From NCBI GenBank assembly GCA_937934745.1, contig CALGZC010000028.1, positions 1 through 64,000 on the forward strand: a stretch of DNA of 64,000 nt. The letters run 5' to 3'. The notes below the pieces were generated by a model. The model made no database searches. It was given only the letters and a program-made list of their open reading frames with translations, and was not told where the DNA came from. The number at the start of each line of letters is the position of its first letter. Within the stretch, counting starts at the first letter, position 1. This stretch comes from an uncultured Blastocatellia bacterium (GTDB lineage: Bacteria > Acidobacteriota > Blastocatellia > Chloracidobacteriales > Chloracidobacteriaceae). This document shows, in pieces, positions 43,718-51,218 of this stretch. The position numbers and the translations under genes were made by a program.

Positions 43718-44413
43718 ATGAAAACCCAGCCCTACACGGTTCGACGCATTGTCCAGGAAACTTCGGATGTCCGTTCGTATATCCTTGAGTTCGGAGATCA
43801 CCCCTTTAGCTTTACACCGGGACAATTTGTGATCTTCAATCTCAATGCCAACCAGCAGGCTCCGCTTACGATTAGCTCGTCACCGCATGACCAAAAGTAT
43901 TTTCAGGTGACCGTCAAGCGCATCGGCAACTTTGGGACACAGTTTTATGACAATGTCCAGATTGGAGATACGTTGTACGCCAGCGAGCCGATGGGACAAT
44001 TCAAATTACAAACTGAAAATCTCGATCCGATTTGCTTTATCGGGAGAGACTACTGCATTACGGCAGCGCGGAGTTTTTTTTACTATCTCCTCATTCAACA
44101 ACCTCAGCGACGTATGACTCTCTTCCACGAGATCAGTGACCCTGACCAGATTCTCTATCAAAACGAGTTCAAGTTTTTTGAACAAAACAGTCCGCTGACA
44201 CGCATTCTGATCCTTGACCAGCCAAACCGCCCTGCAGGTTGGAATGGCGGATTAGGCCGTTTGACACCGATCATGCTCAGGAGCCTATATCTTGAAAACA
44301 CCAACACAAAATTCTTTGCCGCCGGCGAACATGCGGAGATAAAATTTTACCAACAGCTTTTCCAATCGGCTGAAATTCCAAAGCAGAACATCGCCGTCGA
44401 ACGTTGGAGTTAA
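43718..44413 (+). CDS. Ferredoxin-reductase-like protein with a degenerate nucleotide site
   Basis: A 231-residue protein with an FAD-binding barrel (FTPGQFVIFNL, then TISSSPHDQKYFQVTVKRIGNFGTQF) and a second domain resembling the NAD-binding half of FNR-type proteins. The flavin motif RxYS reads PLTI, and the NAD(P)H loop GGxGIxP reads GRDYCITAA; the C-terminal CGP is AAGE. Binding of NAD(P)H is thus doubtful and flavin binding uncertain. It may relay electrons between the adjacent ferredoxin and another partner, or be a structural relative. Base composition is more AT-rich than its neighbours. It is followed by the ferredoxin gene after 5 bases. Confidence 0.75.
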   Translation: MKTQPYTVRRIVQETSDVRSYILEFGDHPFSFTPGQFVIFNLNANQQAPLTISSSPHDQKYFQVTVKRIGNFGTQFYDNVQIGDTLYASEPMGQFKLQTENLDPICFIGRDYCITAARSFFYYLLIQQPQRRMTLFHEISDPDQILYQNEFKFFEQNSPLTRILILDQPNRPAGWNGGLGRLTPIMLRSLYLENTNTKFFAAGEHAEIKFYQQLFQSAEIPKQNIAVERWS

Positions 44414-44418
44414 GCGCC

Positions 44419-44892
44419 ATGAAAACCTTGACATTGCAGCCAATTAACAAGACGATTGCAGTTAAGACAGACACCAAAGTACTTGATACCTTGTTGGCTT
44501 CGCAGTGCGAGGTCGCCATGGCCTGCGGTGGCATGGGGTTATGTGCCACCTGTCATGTCTTCGTTCTCCAGGGGGAACAATCTCTGACGCCGCGCACGGA
44601 ACGTGAAATCCGTACCCTCGGCACCATTACCGGCGCTACGGCGCGCTCGCGGCTGTCCTGTCAGGCGCGGATCATCGGTGATGGGGTGGTTGTCGAACTG
44701 CCCGAGGGGATGTACCTTCAAAATATTGAAGACTTACGAGTGCTGGTCGGCAAGCGGGCAGAAGTCCCGATTTTGCACCCGCGTGATGGTCGCGTCCTGA
44801 TCGACCGTGGGAAAATCATTACAAAGTCGAGAATTCTTGAACTCGAAGGCGAAGACTTTGACATGACCAAGCTTGCGGCGTCGGCCATCTAG
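44419..44892 (+). CDS. 2Fe-2S ferredoxin
   Basis: A 157-residue protein with plant-type 2Fe-2S ligands: Cys36, Cys42 and Cys45 (ACGGMGLCATC) and Cys81 (RLSCQ). An extra Cys lies at 30. After the roughly 95-residue ferredoxin domain comes a 60-residue C-terminal extension (PEGMYLQNIEDLRVLVGKRAE, later PRDGRVLIDRG) that is not part of a normal small ferredoxin. ATG 44419 follows the reductase stop by 5 bases, so the two are probably expressed together. In the cyanobacterial cluster it resembles, ferredoxin-type genes accompany the V4R genes. Confidence 0.88.
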   Translation: MKTLTLQPINKTIAVKTDTKVLDTLLASQCEVAMACGGMGLCATCHVFVLQGEQSLTPRTEREIRTLGTITGATARSRLSCQARIIGDGVVVELPEGMYLQNIEDLRVLVGKRAEVPILHPRDGRVLIDRGKIITKSRILELEGEDFDMTKLAASAI

Positions 44893-45053
44893 TTGGCAAT
44901 TCAGCCGTAAGCGGAGGCGTGTCACATGCTAGGACCATCGGTAAGAGTGATGCTTTGATTCTCACCGTGGAAATCTGCTCTCACAAAACCAGCCCCCGGC
45001 AACAAACAGTCGGTAAACCCCGGACCAACCTATTTCTGAGGAAGTAAACACCT

Positions 45054-45716
45054 ATGGCAATCAACGTAGCAGACGGCGGCATTAAGAACTACCACAACTA
45101 TTTTGTCCCGGAAGATTTCCTTTCCCGTGACCCACGTACCCGTACTATCCGGCTGCGTGATGGACAACGAGGCGTTTATGCTTCAGAAGATTTCATCACA
45201 AGTCTGCATGCCGGGCTGGACGAAGAAGTTGGCGACGCCGCCAATCTGGTTATGTACAAGTGCGGTTATGAGTGGGGCGTCAGTGATATGAAACGCTTCG
45301 CCGAAAAAATGCGCCATGAATTCGGCGGTGGCAAGCTCGACATCTGGCAAATGAACCGCAAATTTGTTCTCGAATCTTGGTGGTGGCCACTCACAACAGA
45401 GGGCTGGGGCGCTTGGGCGATTGACTTCAGTTTTGAAAAACAAGGCATGGTTTTTGTCACGATTAAGAACTCTGCTGTGGCGAAAGCGATGGAACAAGTC
45501 GGCAAGCCAGTTTGCTACATGTACGCTGGGATGTTTGCCGGTGTCTTCAGCGTTTTTGATCGTGAGGAACGAGGTGGTATTGAAGTACAATGTTATTCAA
45601 TGGGTAACGACTGCTGTAAATTCATTGTTGGGTCACAGAAGAAAGTCAATGCAGCCGAGTTCTGGCGACGTGAAGGCGCTTCGGCACAGGAAATCATGGA
45701 AAAGCTGGTTGACTAA
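45054..45716 (+). CDS. V4R-domain protein (BchJ-type fold), first copy
   Basis: A 220-residue soluble protein. The C-terminal half carries the V4R (4-vinyl reductase) signature VCYMYAGMFAGVFSVFD, GIEVQCYSMGNDCCKFIVG with Cys154, Cys180 and Cys187/188. V4R domains bind small hydrophobic or tetrapyrrole-type ligands; BchJ takes part in bacteriochlorophyll synthesis. The N-terminal half has many aromatic residues (ESWWWPLTTEGWGAWAIDFSF). A GAGG ribosome binding site lies 10 bases before the ATG. A second, divergent V4R protein is encoded at 46982-47626. Confidence 0.85.
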   Translation: MAINVADGGIKNYHNYFVPEDFLSRDPRTRTIRLRDGQRGVYASEDFITSLHAGLDEEVGDAANLVMYKCGYEWGVSDMKRFAEKMRHEFGGGKLDIWQMNRKFVLESWWWPLTTEGWGAWAIDFSFEKQGMVFVTIKNSAVAKAMEQVGKPVCYMYAGMFAGVFSVFDREERGGIEVQCYSMGNDCCKFIVGSQKKVNAAEFWRREGASAQEIMEKLVD

Positions 45717-45767
45717 CATCGCAACTCAACAGCTTTTGTGCGCTCCTTTCCCCCCAGGCATCAGACT

Positions 45768-46286
45768 ATGACAATGTTTAGTCTCTCTCTTCCCCAAGAT
45801 TTACTCGACGAGCAGGAGGCATTGCTGGAGCGGATTGCCCGCTGCCGTGAAAAGCTCAGCCTTGCCATCCAACGCGCCCGTGCAGCGCTGAGTCTGGAGG
45901 ACACGGCCGAAGTGTTCTTCACCGAGCTGGTCCCCTGGGCACAGCGCGGCAGCGGACCAGTCCGCTCCATCGTGCGCCCCTCCTCCACGCGGCTGACAGC
46001 CTCTACCGGGCGTGCAACCGGTGGATTGATTCCGTTGCCGGTGGAGATTGCACCGCCACCACCAGCCGAGACGGGAGCGCCAAAGCCAAGTGCAGCGGCA
46101 TCGGTAACGCCGGAGCAGGTGTTGGCAAACGAACCCGCGGCCACTACGTTCTTCCAAAACCTACCCTGGGAGATGAGCAAGAGTGGTGGCCCGACGACGC
46201 GCTCTCCGTGGTCAAGTTCCGGCACCAGCGAACTGTTGCGGGCAGCGACAGAGAGCGCCATCCGCGCCTCACAGGTCAAAAAATAA
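45768..46286 (+). CDS. Uncharacterised protein with two FFxxLxPW-like motifs
   Basis: A 172-residue protein between the first V4R gene and the phycobilisome-fold gene. The N-terminus is a charged helix (DEQEALLERIARCREKLSLAIQRARA, about 12-40). A proline/alanine-rich, probably disordered middle separates two similar short motifs, FFTELVPW (about 47) and FFQNLPW (about 128), each followed by a small basic/Gly segment. Such duplicated short motifs in a disordered chain are typical docking sites for a partner. No known domain is recognised. Position matches slr0145 of the cyanobacterial cluster, but homology to it has not been tested. Confidence 0.75.
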   Translation: MTMFSLSLPQDLLDEQEALLERIARCREKLSLAIQRARAALSLEDTAEVFFTELVPWAQRGSGPVRSIVRPSSTRLTASTGRATGGLIPLPVEIAPPPPAETGAPKPSAAASVTPEQVLANEPAATTFFQNLPWEMSKSGGPTTRSPWSSSGTSELLRAATESAIRASQVKK

Positions 46287-46385
46287 GTCAACCGACTGCT
46301 TCGCCTGATCCTCCCTCAGGACGCCTTGACCGCGCCCGTGTCGAGGCGTCCCTGTGCGAAGCTTCACTGGAGGTTATGTTCATCT

Positions 46386-46985
46386 ATGACAGCACCGGCT
46401 ACTGCAGTTCCACCACACCGCCACCCTGACTTGGCAAATATGTTCCGGCAGGCAGAAGGGAAATACTTCACCGACGCCGAGTTTGCCAAGCTGGAAAGCT
46501 ACTATCCAAACCTGTCTGCCCACATCGAAGCGGCCAAAGATGTGCGGGCGAAGGAAACCGGCATTGTCGGGCGCAGCGTGAAGGAAATCTACACGATGTA
46601 TCCCTACGAGCAGTACCACGAACACGCGACAGCAAAGTGCGTCCGCGACGCGCGCTACGTGCTTTCCTATGCCACCCTTTCCATGCTGATTGACGATCCG
46701 CGCTGGTTTGAGAACAAGCTTCTCATCTGGATGAAAACCATTCTTCAGGCGTTTGAGTTTCCGGAAACAGGGCAGACTGAAGCCATGCGCGAAGCTTTCT
46801 CGAAGATTGACCCGGCGCTGGCGACGAAACTCAAATCGTTCAAGGGTAAGGTCAAGTCCATTTACCACATGTACTATGTCGTCAAGCGCGAGTGTCAGCA
46901 GGACTTACAACCGACGACATTTCGATTGCTGTTGCCTTATCTCGATCTGGCGATGAACGTTTTATCGGAGGACTACGGAGCATGA
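46386..46985 (+). CDS. Phycobilisome-fold globin-like protein
   Basis: A 199-residue, helix-rich protein. The segment AKCVRDARYVLSYATLSMLIDD (residues 83-104) aligns with the chromophore-binding helix of phycobiliproteins, including Cys85 (equivalent to the bilin-attaching Cys84), Arg87 and Asp88, followed by LLIWMKTILQAFEFP, which matches the next helix (typically GLRETYQALGTP). The N-terminal AEGKYFTDAEFAKLESYY also fits. A 35-residue extension follows with a further Cys170. It is not a phycobilisome subunit in a normal context; bilin binding is untested. ATG 46386 is used, with GGAGG about 12 bases upstream. Overlaps the next gene by ATGA. Confidence 0.8.
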   Translation: MTAPATAVPPHRHPDLANMFRQAEGKYFTDAEFAKLESYYPNLSAHIEAAKDVRAKETGIVGRSVKEIYTMYPYEQYHEHATAKCVRDARYVLSYATLSMLIDDPRWFENKLLIWMKTILQAFEFPETGQTEAMREAFSKIDPALATKLKSFKGKVKSIYHMYYVVKRECQQDLQPTTFRLLLPYLDLAMNVLSEDYGA

Positions 46986-47626
46986 TGCGCGCCACGGTAG
47001 ATTTACTTGAAGGCCTGGAAAACTTCTTTGACGAGTCGCGGTTAGGGTTTGATCTGCGGGAAGGCGTGCTGTGGAATCCGGCCAAAACCCGGCTGTGTTT
47101 GCTGTCAACCGACTTCCTATCCGGGGTCTACACGGCTGTCAAGGACGAAGCCGGACCGGCGTGGCCGGTCATTTTCAAGACCTGCGGACGCATTTGGGGT
47201 GAGCGCATCATGCGCCGGTTAGAGCGTGAAGCGCAGACGGTTGGCAACCTCCAGCTGCGCGAAATGCCGATCTCCATGTTTTTGCGCTTTTTCCGCGAGT
47301 ATTTCGTCTATCATGGCTGGGGGTTGATGACGATTGATGTCTCGCAGGCGCGGGAGACAGGGATTGTGACGGCGGCGCTGGAAGACTCCGTCTTTGCCGA
47401 GGTTATTCGCGACGAAGAAGATTTTTCAGACCCTATGATTGCCGGTATTCTTGCCGGAATGCTAAGTCACATCAGCGGCCACGACCTGGACTGTGTACAA
47501 ACGGCCTGTATCTCGCGTGGTGCCGAAGCCAGTCGCTTCGTCGTGACCGGCGCCGGGCGGTTGCGTGGCATCCAGGACAAGATCAAATCCGGCATGACGC
47601 ACGAGCAAGTCGTTGCCACAGTTTAG
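46982..47626 (+). CDS. V4R-domain protein, second copy
   Basis: A 214-residue protein with a V4R-like C-terminal half: AGILAGMLSHISGHDLDCVQTACISRGAEASRFVV (about 154-188) with Cys171 and Cys176. The N-terminal half is mixed helical (LLEGLENFFDESRLGFDLREGVL). It is clearly diverged from the V4R protein at 45054, with little identity outside the domain. The start is the ATG at 46982 (or 46985), inside the stop of the phycobilisome-like gene (ATGA) and preceded by GGAG, indicating translational coupling and probably a shared complex or pathway. Confidence 0.8.
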   Translation: MMRATVDLLEGLENFFDESRLGFDLREGVLWNPAKTRLCLLSTDFLSGVYTAVKDEAGPAWPVIFKTCGRIWGERIMRRLEREAQTVGNLQLREMPISMFLRFFREYFVYHGWGLMTIDVSQARETGIVTAALEDSVFAEVIRDEEDFSDPMIAGILAGMLSHISGHDLDCVQTACISRGAEASRFVVTGAGRLRGIQDKIKSGMTHEQVVATV

Positions 47627-47684
47627 CTCATCCGGTTACAAACCGACCCAGCGGGTACCGGCATTTCGTTGCTGAGAGTCCCTT

Positions 47685-49487
47685 ATGACGGCTTTTTACG
47701 AAAACATTAAAATTCTGGGCAGTGGAGCGCATGCCATTGTTCACCTGGCGCGCGATGCGACCACCGGCGAGCTGTATGCAATCAAGGAATTTTTGGGCGG
47801 CGGTCGCGCCGCCCATCTCTTTTTCCGTGAGTTGTCCTCGTTGGTATCGCTCCAGCACCCCAACATTGTCCGCTGTTTTGATGTCATTTACGGACAAGGT
47901 AACACCCGCAACAAATTAGTCCTGGAATATGCTCCTGGGGGCAGCCTCCGTGATGTGCTCAACCAGCAGGGAATATTGGCAGTTCCCGAGGCCATCCAGG
48001 CGATGCGAGATGTAGCTGCCGGGTTAGCCTATGCCCACGCACAACAGGTCCTGCACCGCGACCTGAAGCCCGAAAATATCCTTGTTTTTCCCAATCCGGC
48101 CACTGGCCACACAACCTACAAGATTGCCGATCTTGGCATCGCCAATCACCTGGCGAATGTGTTTGACCAGCAGAAACCCAATGGGTCGCCTGCCTACATG
48201 GCACCGGAGCAGTTTTATGACTTTTCAACCTACGCCAGCGATCTCTATTCGCTCGGCGTCATCTTTTATGAGATTGTGACCGGCAACCGCCCCTTCCATG
48301 GGTTGCCGGAAGAGCTTTTCGTTCAGCACGCCAAGCAACCACCGAACCTAGAGCCGGTGCCCGAGGCAGTGCGGCCGATCATTGCCGCGCTGCTGCAGAA
48401 GTCTCCCGGTGAGCGACTCAAATCGGCGCAAACGCTGTGTGCCTTGCTGGAGGCGCAACGGACGCCAACGGTCGCCGTTCACTCTGAGGACAATGTCCCT
48501 GAGCCGACGCCTGCCGCGGCGTCTCCGGGAACTGCGGCGGCGGATGCTGTCTTACCGACAACAGATGGCACGTCATCACTCATATCCCTGTTTACGTATG
48601 AACTGGCCGGTAGCCAGCAGTTGTTCACGCTCAATCCGGGCCGGCGGGCAGTGGTGTACATCGTGGATGATCGCACGACCGGTTTTCTCGAACTTGACCG
48701 CCGGCGCTTTATGCCGTACTTCCTGCCCGAACGCATCATGGCAACAGCAGCACCGGCAATCGAGGCCCCAATCAGTTACTTTGCGACCAACCGTCATCTG
48801 TATGCGCTCGCCATGACGGAGACCACGCCCCGCCGACTGTTTCAACTGCCCTTCCGGGTCGTGAGTCTGGCCGTGACGCCATCGGAAACATTATTGGTCC
48901 TGGCCAATAACACGGTCGTCGCCGGTTACTCGCCAGAAGGGCGGCGGCAGTGGGAAATCGAGTTATACAACTATCTCCAGGCACCGCAAGTGCTCGTGCT
49001 GGGCGACGACGATATTCTTGTCTCATCGGGACCAATTCATCCGGCGGTGACGTGGTTAGACGCGCGTGGACGCATCAAGTACCGTATCGGACTCTCGTCG
49101 CCGGCCCTCAGCTTGTTCCGTTCCGCAAGCGACGGCGATTTTCGTGTCGTACTCTTCGGTGATGGCAGCCAACAACCGACACGGATACTGACATTCCGTG
49201 GCGACTGTGAGATAGCGTCCCGCAGGCTTGACGAGTCCGTCTATGCAGCCAAAAGCCACGGGGAGCTCGTCACGTTTTCCCACCCTTCCGGCCGCATCTC
49301 ACTCGCTCTGGGTGGATCACCAATTGCCGAATATCAGTCGGTAGGTATGATACTAGACGATGCTTGGGTGCCGGCAGCGCAGGCGTATGTGAACCTTGAG
49401 CGCCGGCTGCCGCGTACCTACCTCAATGTGTTTCGCCTGACACCGACACTCCACTGCCGGGAAAGACCGAACGCCGATGTATCGTAA
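47685..49487 (+). CDS. Serine/threonine kinase, SpkG-like
   Basis: A 600-residue protein with an N-terminal eukaryotic-like kinase: glycine loop GSGAHAIVH, Lys34 (YAIKEFL), HRDLKPEN at 124-131, metal Asp149 in IADLGI (ADLG instead of DFG) and GSPAYMAPEQ. About 300 residues follow without a membrane helix, rich in beta strands (RRLFQLPFRVVSLAVTPSETLLVLANN, then RQWEIELYNYLQAPQVLVLGDDDILVSSG) and resembling a propeller-like sensor. This lack of a membrane anchor is unusual for bacterial kinases. It follows the second V4R gene by 58 bases and may phosphorylate cluster proteins. PP2C and FHA genes are at 54054-56595. Confidence 0.9.
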   Translation: MTAFYENIKILGSGAHAIVHLARDATTGELYAIKEFLGGGRAAHLFFRELSSLVSLQHPNIVRCFDVIYGQGNTRNKLVLEYAPGGSLRDVLNQQGILAVPEAIQAMRDVAAGLAYAHAQQVLHRDLKPENILVFPNPATGHTTYKIADLGIANHLANVFDQQKPNGSPAYMAPEQFYDFSTYASDLYSLGVIFYEIVTGNRPFHGLPEELFVQHAKQPPNLEPVPEAVRPIIAALLQKSPGERLKSAQTLCALLEAQRTPTVAVHSEDNVPEPTPAAASPGTAAADAVLPTTDGTSSLISLFTYELAGSQQLFTLNPGRRAVVYIVDDRTTGFLELDRRRFMPYFLPERIMATAAPAIEAPISYFATNRHLYALAMTETTPRRLFQLPFRVVSLAVTPSETLLVLANNTVVAGYSPEGRRQWEIELYNYLQAPQVLVLGDDDILVSSGPIHPAVTWLDARGRIKYRIGLSSPALSLFRSASDGDFRVVLFGDGSQQPTRILTFRGDCEIASRRLDESVYAAKSHGELVTFSHPSGRISLALGGSPIAEYQSVGMILDDAWVPAAQAYVNLERRLPRTYLNVFRLTPTLHCRERPNADVS

Positions 49488-49668
49488 GCCGCGCTTCCTT
49501 GAGAAACTGCATGCTATCCGGGAAAACCTTGCCGAAGCCTGCGGCTACGATGCGGAGCAGTTGGCCGCTCTGCTGCGCTGTGAGCCCTCACCTGGGCCAG
49601 CTGCCTCACCGGATGAGCCGCCGGCACCTTCGTTTTCTACCCCCGTACCCTCCCAATCCGGCCAATGA
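49477..49668 (+). CDS. Small conserved-type protein of 63 residues
   Basis: Overlaps the kinase stop by 11 bases and the following HtrA gene start by ATGA, so it is placed like a real coupled gene. Its first half (RKPRFLEKLHAIRENLAEACGYDAEQLAALLR) resembles short bacterial proteins with a PKFLEELHxIREEL-type helix; the second half is Pro/Ser-rich and disordered. Function unknown; a role with the kinase is conceivable. Confidence 0.6.
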   Translation: MYRKPRFLEKLHAIRENLAEACGYDAEQLAALLRCEPSPGPAASPDEPPAPSFSTPVPSQSGQ

Positions 49669-50702
49669 TTCGTGTCTGCCTCTGTATTCCGGTTTGCCTG
49701 TCGGTCTGGCTGGGCGCCCTTTCGGTGCGCACCTTTGCACAACGCACAACACCGCTGCGTTCGGCAGCACGTCAACCCTCTGCCCCCAGGACGCCATTGC
49801 CAACGATCGCGGACGTTGTTGCCAGCACCAATGGCGGTGTCGTCAACATTCAGTCTGTTTCGGAAGACGGCGGCGCTTCTATCGGCAGTGGTTTTTGCCT
49901 TGATGCCAAAGGTGAGATTATCACCAACTTTCATGTCATCCGGGATGCCCTCAAGGTCGGCGGCCCGATTCTGGTCGTCACGCAAGATGGGCGGACGCTT
50001 GCAGCCAGCGTTCGGGGATATGATGAAGCGACCGATTTAGCCCTGCTTGAAGTGGATGTCGGTCAAAACCCACTGCCGGTGCTGGCGCTGGGAGACAGCG
50101 ATGCCGTACGAGTCGGTGACTGGGTCATTGCCATCGGAAGCCCGTTTGAACTTGACCACACCGTGACGGTGGGCATCATCAGTGGCAAGGGGCGCAGCGG
50201 TTTGGACGGCGCCTACGACGACTTCTTGCAAACCGACGCTGCCATTAACTTCGGTAACTCTGGCGGCCCGCTGGTGGCGTTGACCGGCGAAGTGGTCGGT
50301 ATCAACACACTGGTGCTGGCACGCGGGCAAGGGCTGGGCTTTGCCATTCCCGTCAATATCCTGAAGGATATCCTGCCCGACCTACGCACAATAGGGCGGG
50401 TACGCCGGCGCTCAATCGGGGTTGAAGCTGTAGACATTTCGGCTTTTGATCGGCGTGGCCTGGGGTTACCGGGTACTGCACGGGGGGTACGGGTGGTCAA
50501 AGTTGAACGCGGTCTGCCCGGCGACCAGGCGGGTTTGCGCCGCGAAGATATTATCCTTGCTGTCAACGATACGCCGGTGTTATCCAGTGGGCAATTCAAC
50601 CGGCTCATCGCCCGTAGCCGCCCGGGTGCGCCCCTTCAGATTCGCATTCGCCGCGAAGAGAAGGAATACACCGTAACCGCTTTACCTATCGAAAAGAAGT
50701 AG
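49665..50702 (+). CDS. Periplasmic serine protease, HtrA/DegP-like, with one PDZ domain
   Basis: A 345-residue protein with a signal peptide (VCLCIPVCLSVWLGALSVRTFAQ), the trypsin-like domain with His in TNFHVI, Asp in ATDLALLEV and Ser in NFGNSGGPL, and one C-terminal PDZ domain (VRVVKVERGLPGDQAGLRREDIILAVND). It degrades or refolds damaged envelope proteins. Its start overlaps the small gene upstream by ATGA. There is no second PDZ, so it is more DegS-like in layout but soluble. Confidence 0.92.
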   Translation: MIRVCLCIPVCLSVWLGALSVRTFAQRTTPLRSAARQPSAPRTPLPTIADVVASTNGGVVNIQSVSEDGGASIGSGFCLDAKGEIITNFHVIRDALKVGGPILVVTQDGRTLAASVRGYDEATDLALLEVDVGQNPLPVLALGDSDAVRVGDWVIAIGSPFELDHTVTVGIISGKGRSGLDGAYDDFLQTDAAINFGNSGGPLVALTGEVVGINTLVLARGQGLGFAIPVNILKDILPDLRTIGRVRRRSIGVEAVDISAFDRRGLGLPGTARGVRVVKVERGLPGDQAGLRREDIILAVNDTPVLSSGQFNRLIARSRPGAPLQIRIRREEKEYTVTALPIEKK

Positions 50703-50764
50703 TAGCTGTGGGCCCGCTACACTGCGCGGGGGACAATTCAAGAAAGGATTTCTCCGACCAACAC

Positions 50765-51211
50765 ATGACCCCTCATGATCCCTACCAGCAGACACCTTAT
50801 CCCCCTTCCAACCCGTACCAAGCCATGCCCCCGAGTGGTGGGCAACAGCCGGAAGGGCCGTTGGGGCTACAGCCAAACATCGCCGGGATGCTCGCCTACG
50901 CCCCCTGCTGCATCGGCTTGGTGATGTCTATCGTTCTGCTCGCCACAGAAAAAACCAACCGGTTTATTAAGTTTCACGCTTGGCAGGGGTTGTTGGTTCA
51001 TCTCCTACTGTCGGTCATTGTTGCATTCAACTCAATCATAAGTTTCATTCTGAGTAATGTCAGCACGGCACTGTCGGTGCTGACAACACTCTTTGGGCTG
51101 GTGATCTTTCTTGCCGGACTCGGGCTGTCCGCCTTTTTGATGGTCAAGGCATACAACAATGCGACACCAAAGTTGCCCCTGATCGGCGACTTTGCCGCAA
51201 AGCAGTCTTAA
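50765..51211 (+). CDS. DUF4870-like small membrane protein
   Basis: A 148-residue protein. A Pro/Gln-rich disordered N-terminus (first 40 residues) is followed by LGLQPNIAGMLAYAPCCIGLVMSIVLLATE, NRFIKFHAWQGLLVHLLLSVI and a final membrane segment (LFGLVIFLAGLGLSAFLMVKAY), giving about three helices. The IKFHAWQ motif is characteristic of DUF4870 proteins, whose function is unknown. The stop is 7 bases before the next gene. Confidence 0.82.
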   Translation: MTPHDPYQQTPYPPSNPYQAMPPSGGQQPEGPLGLQPNIAGMLAYAPCCIGLVMSIVLLATEKTNRFIKFHAWQGLLVHLLLSVIVAFNSIISFILSNVSTALSVLTTLFGLVIFLAGLGLSAFLMVKAYNNATPKLPLIGDFAAKQS

Positions 51212-51218
51212 GAATCTC

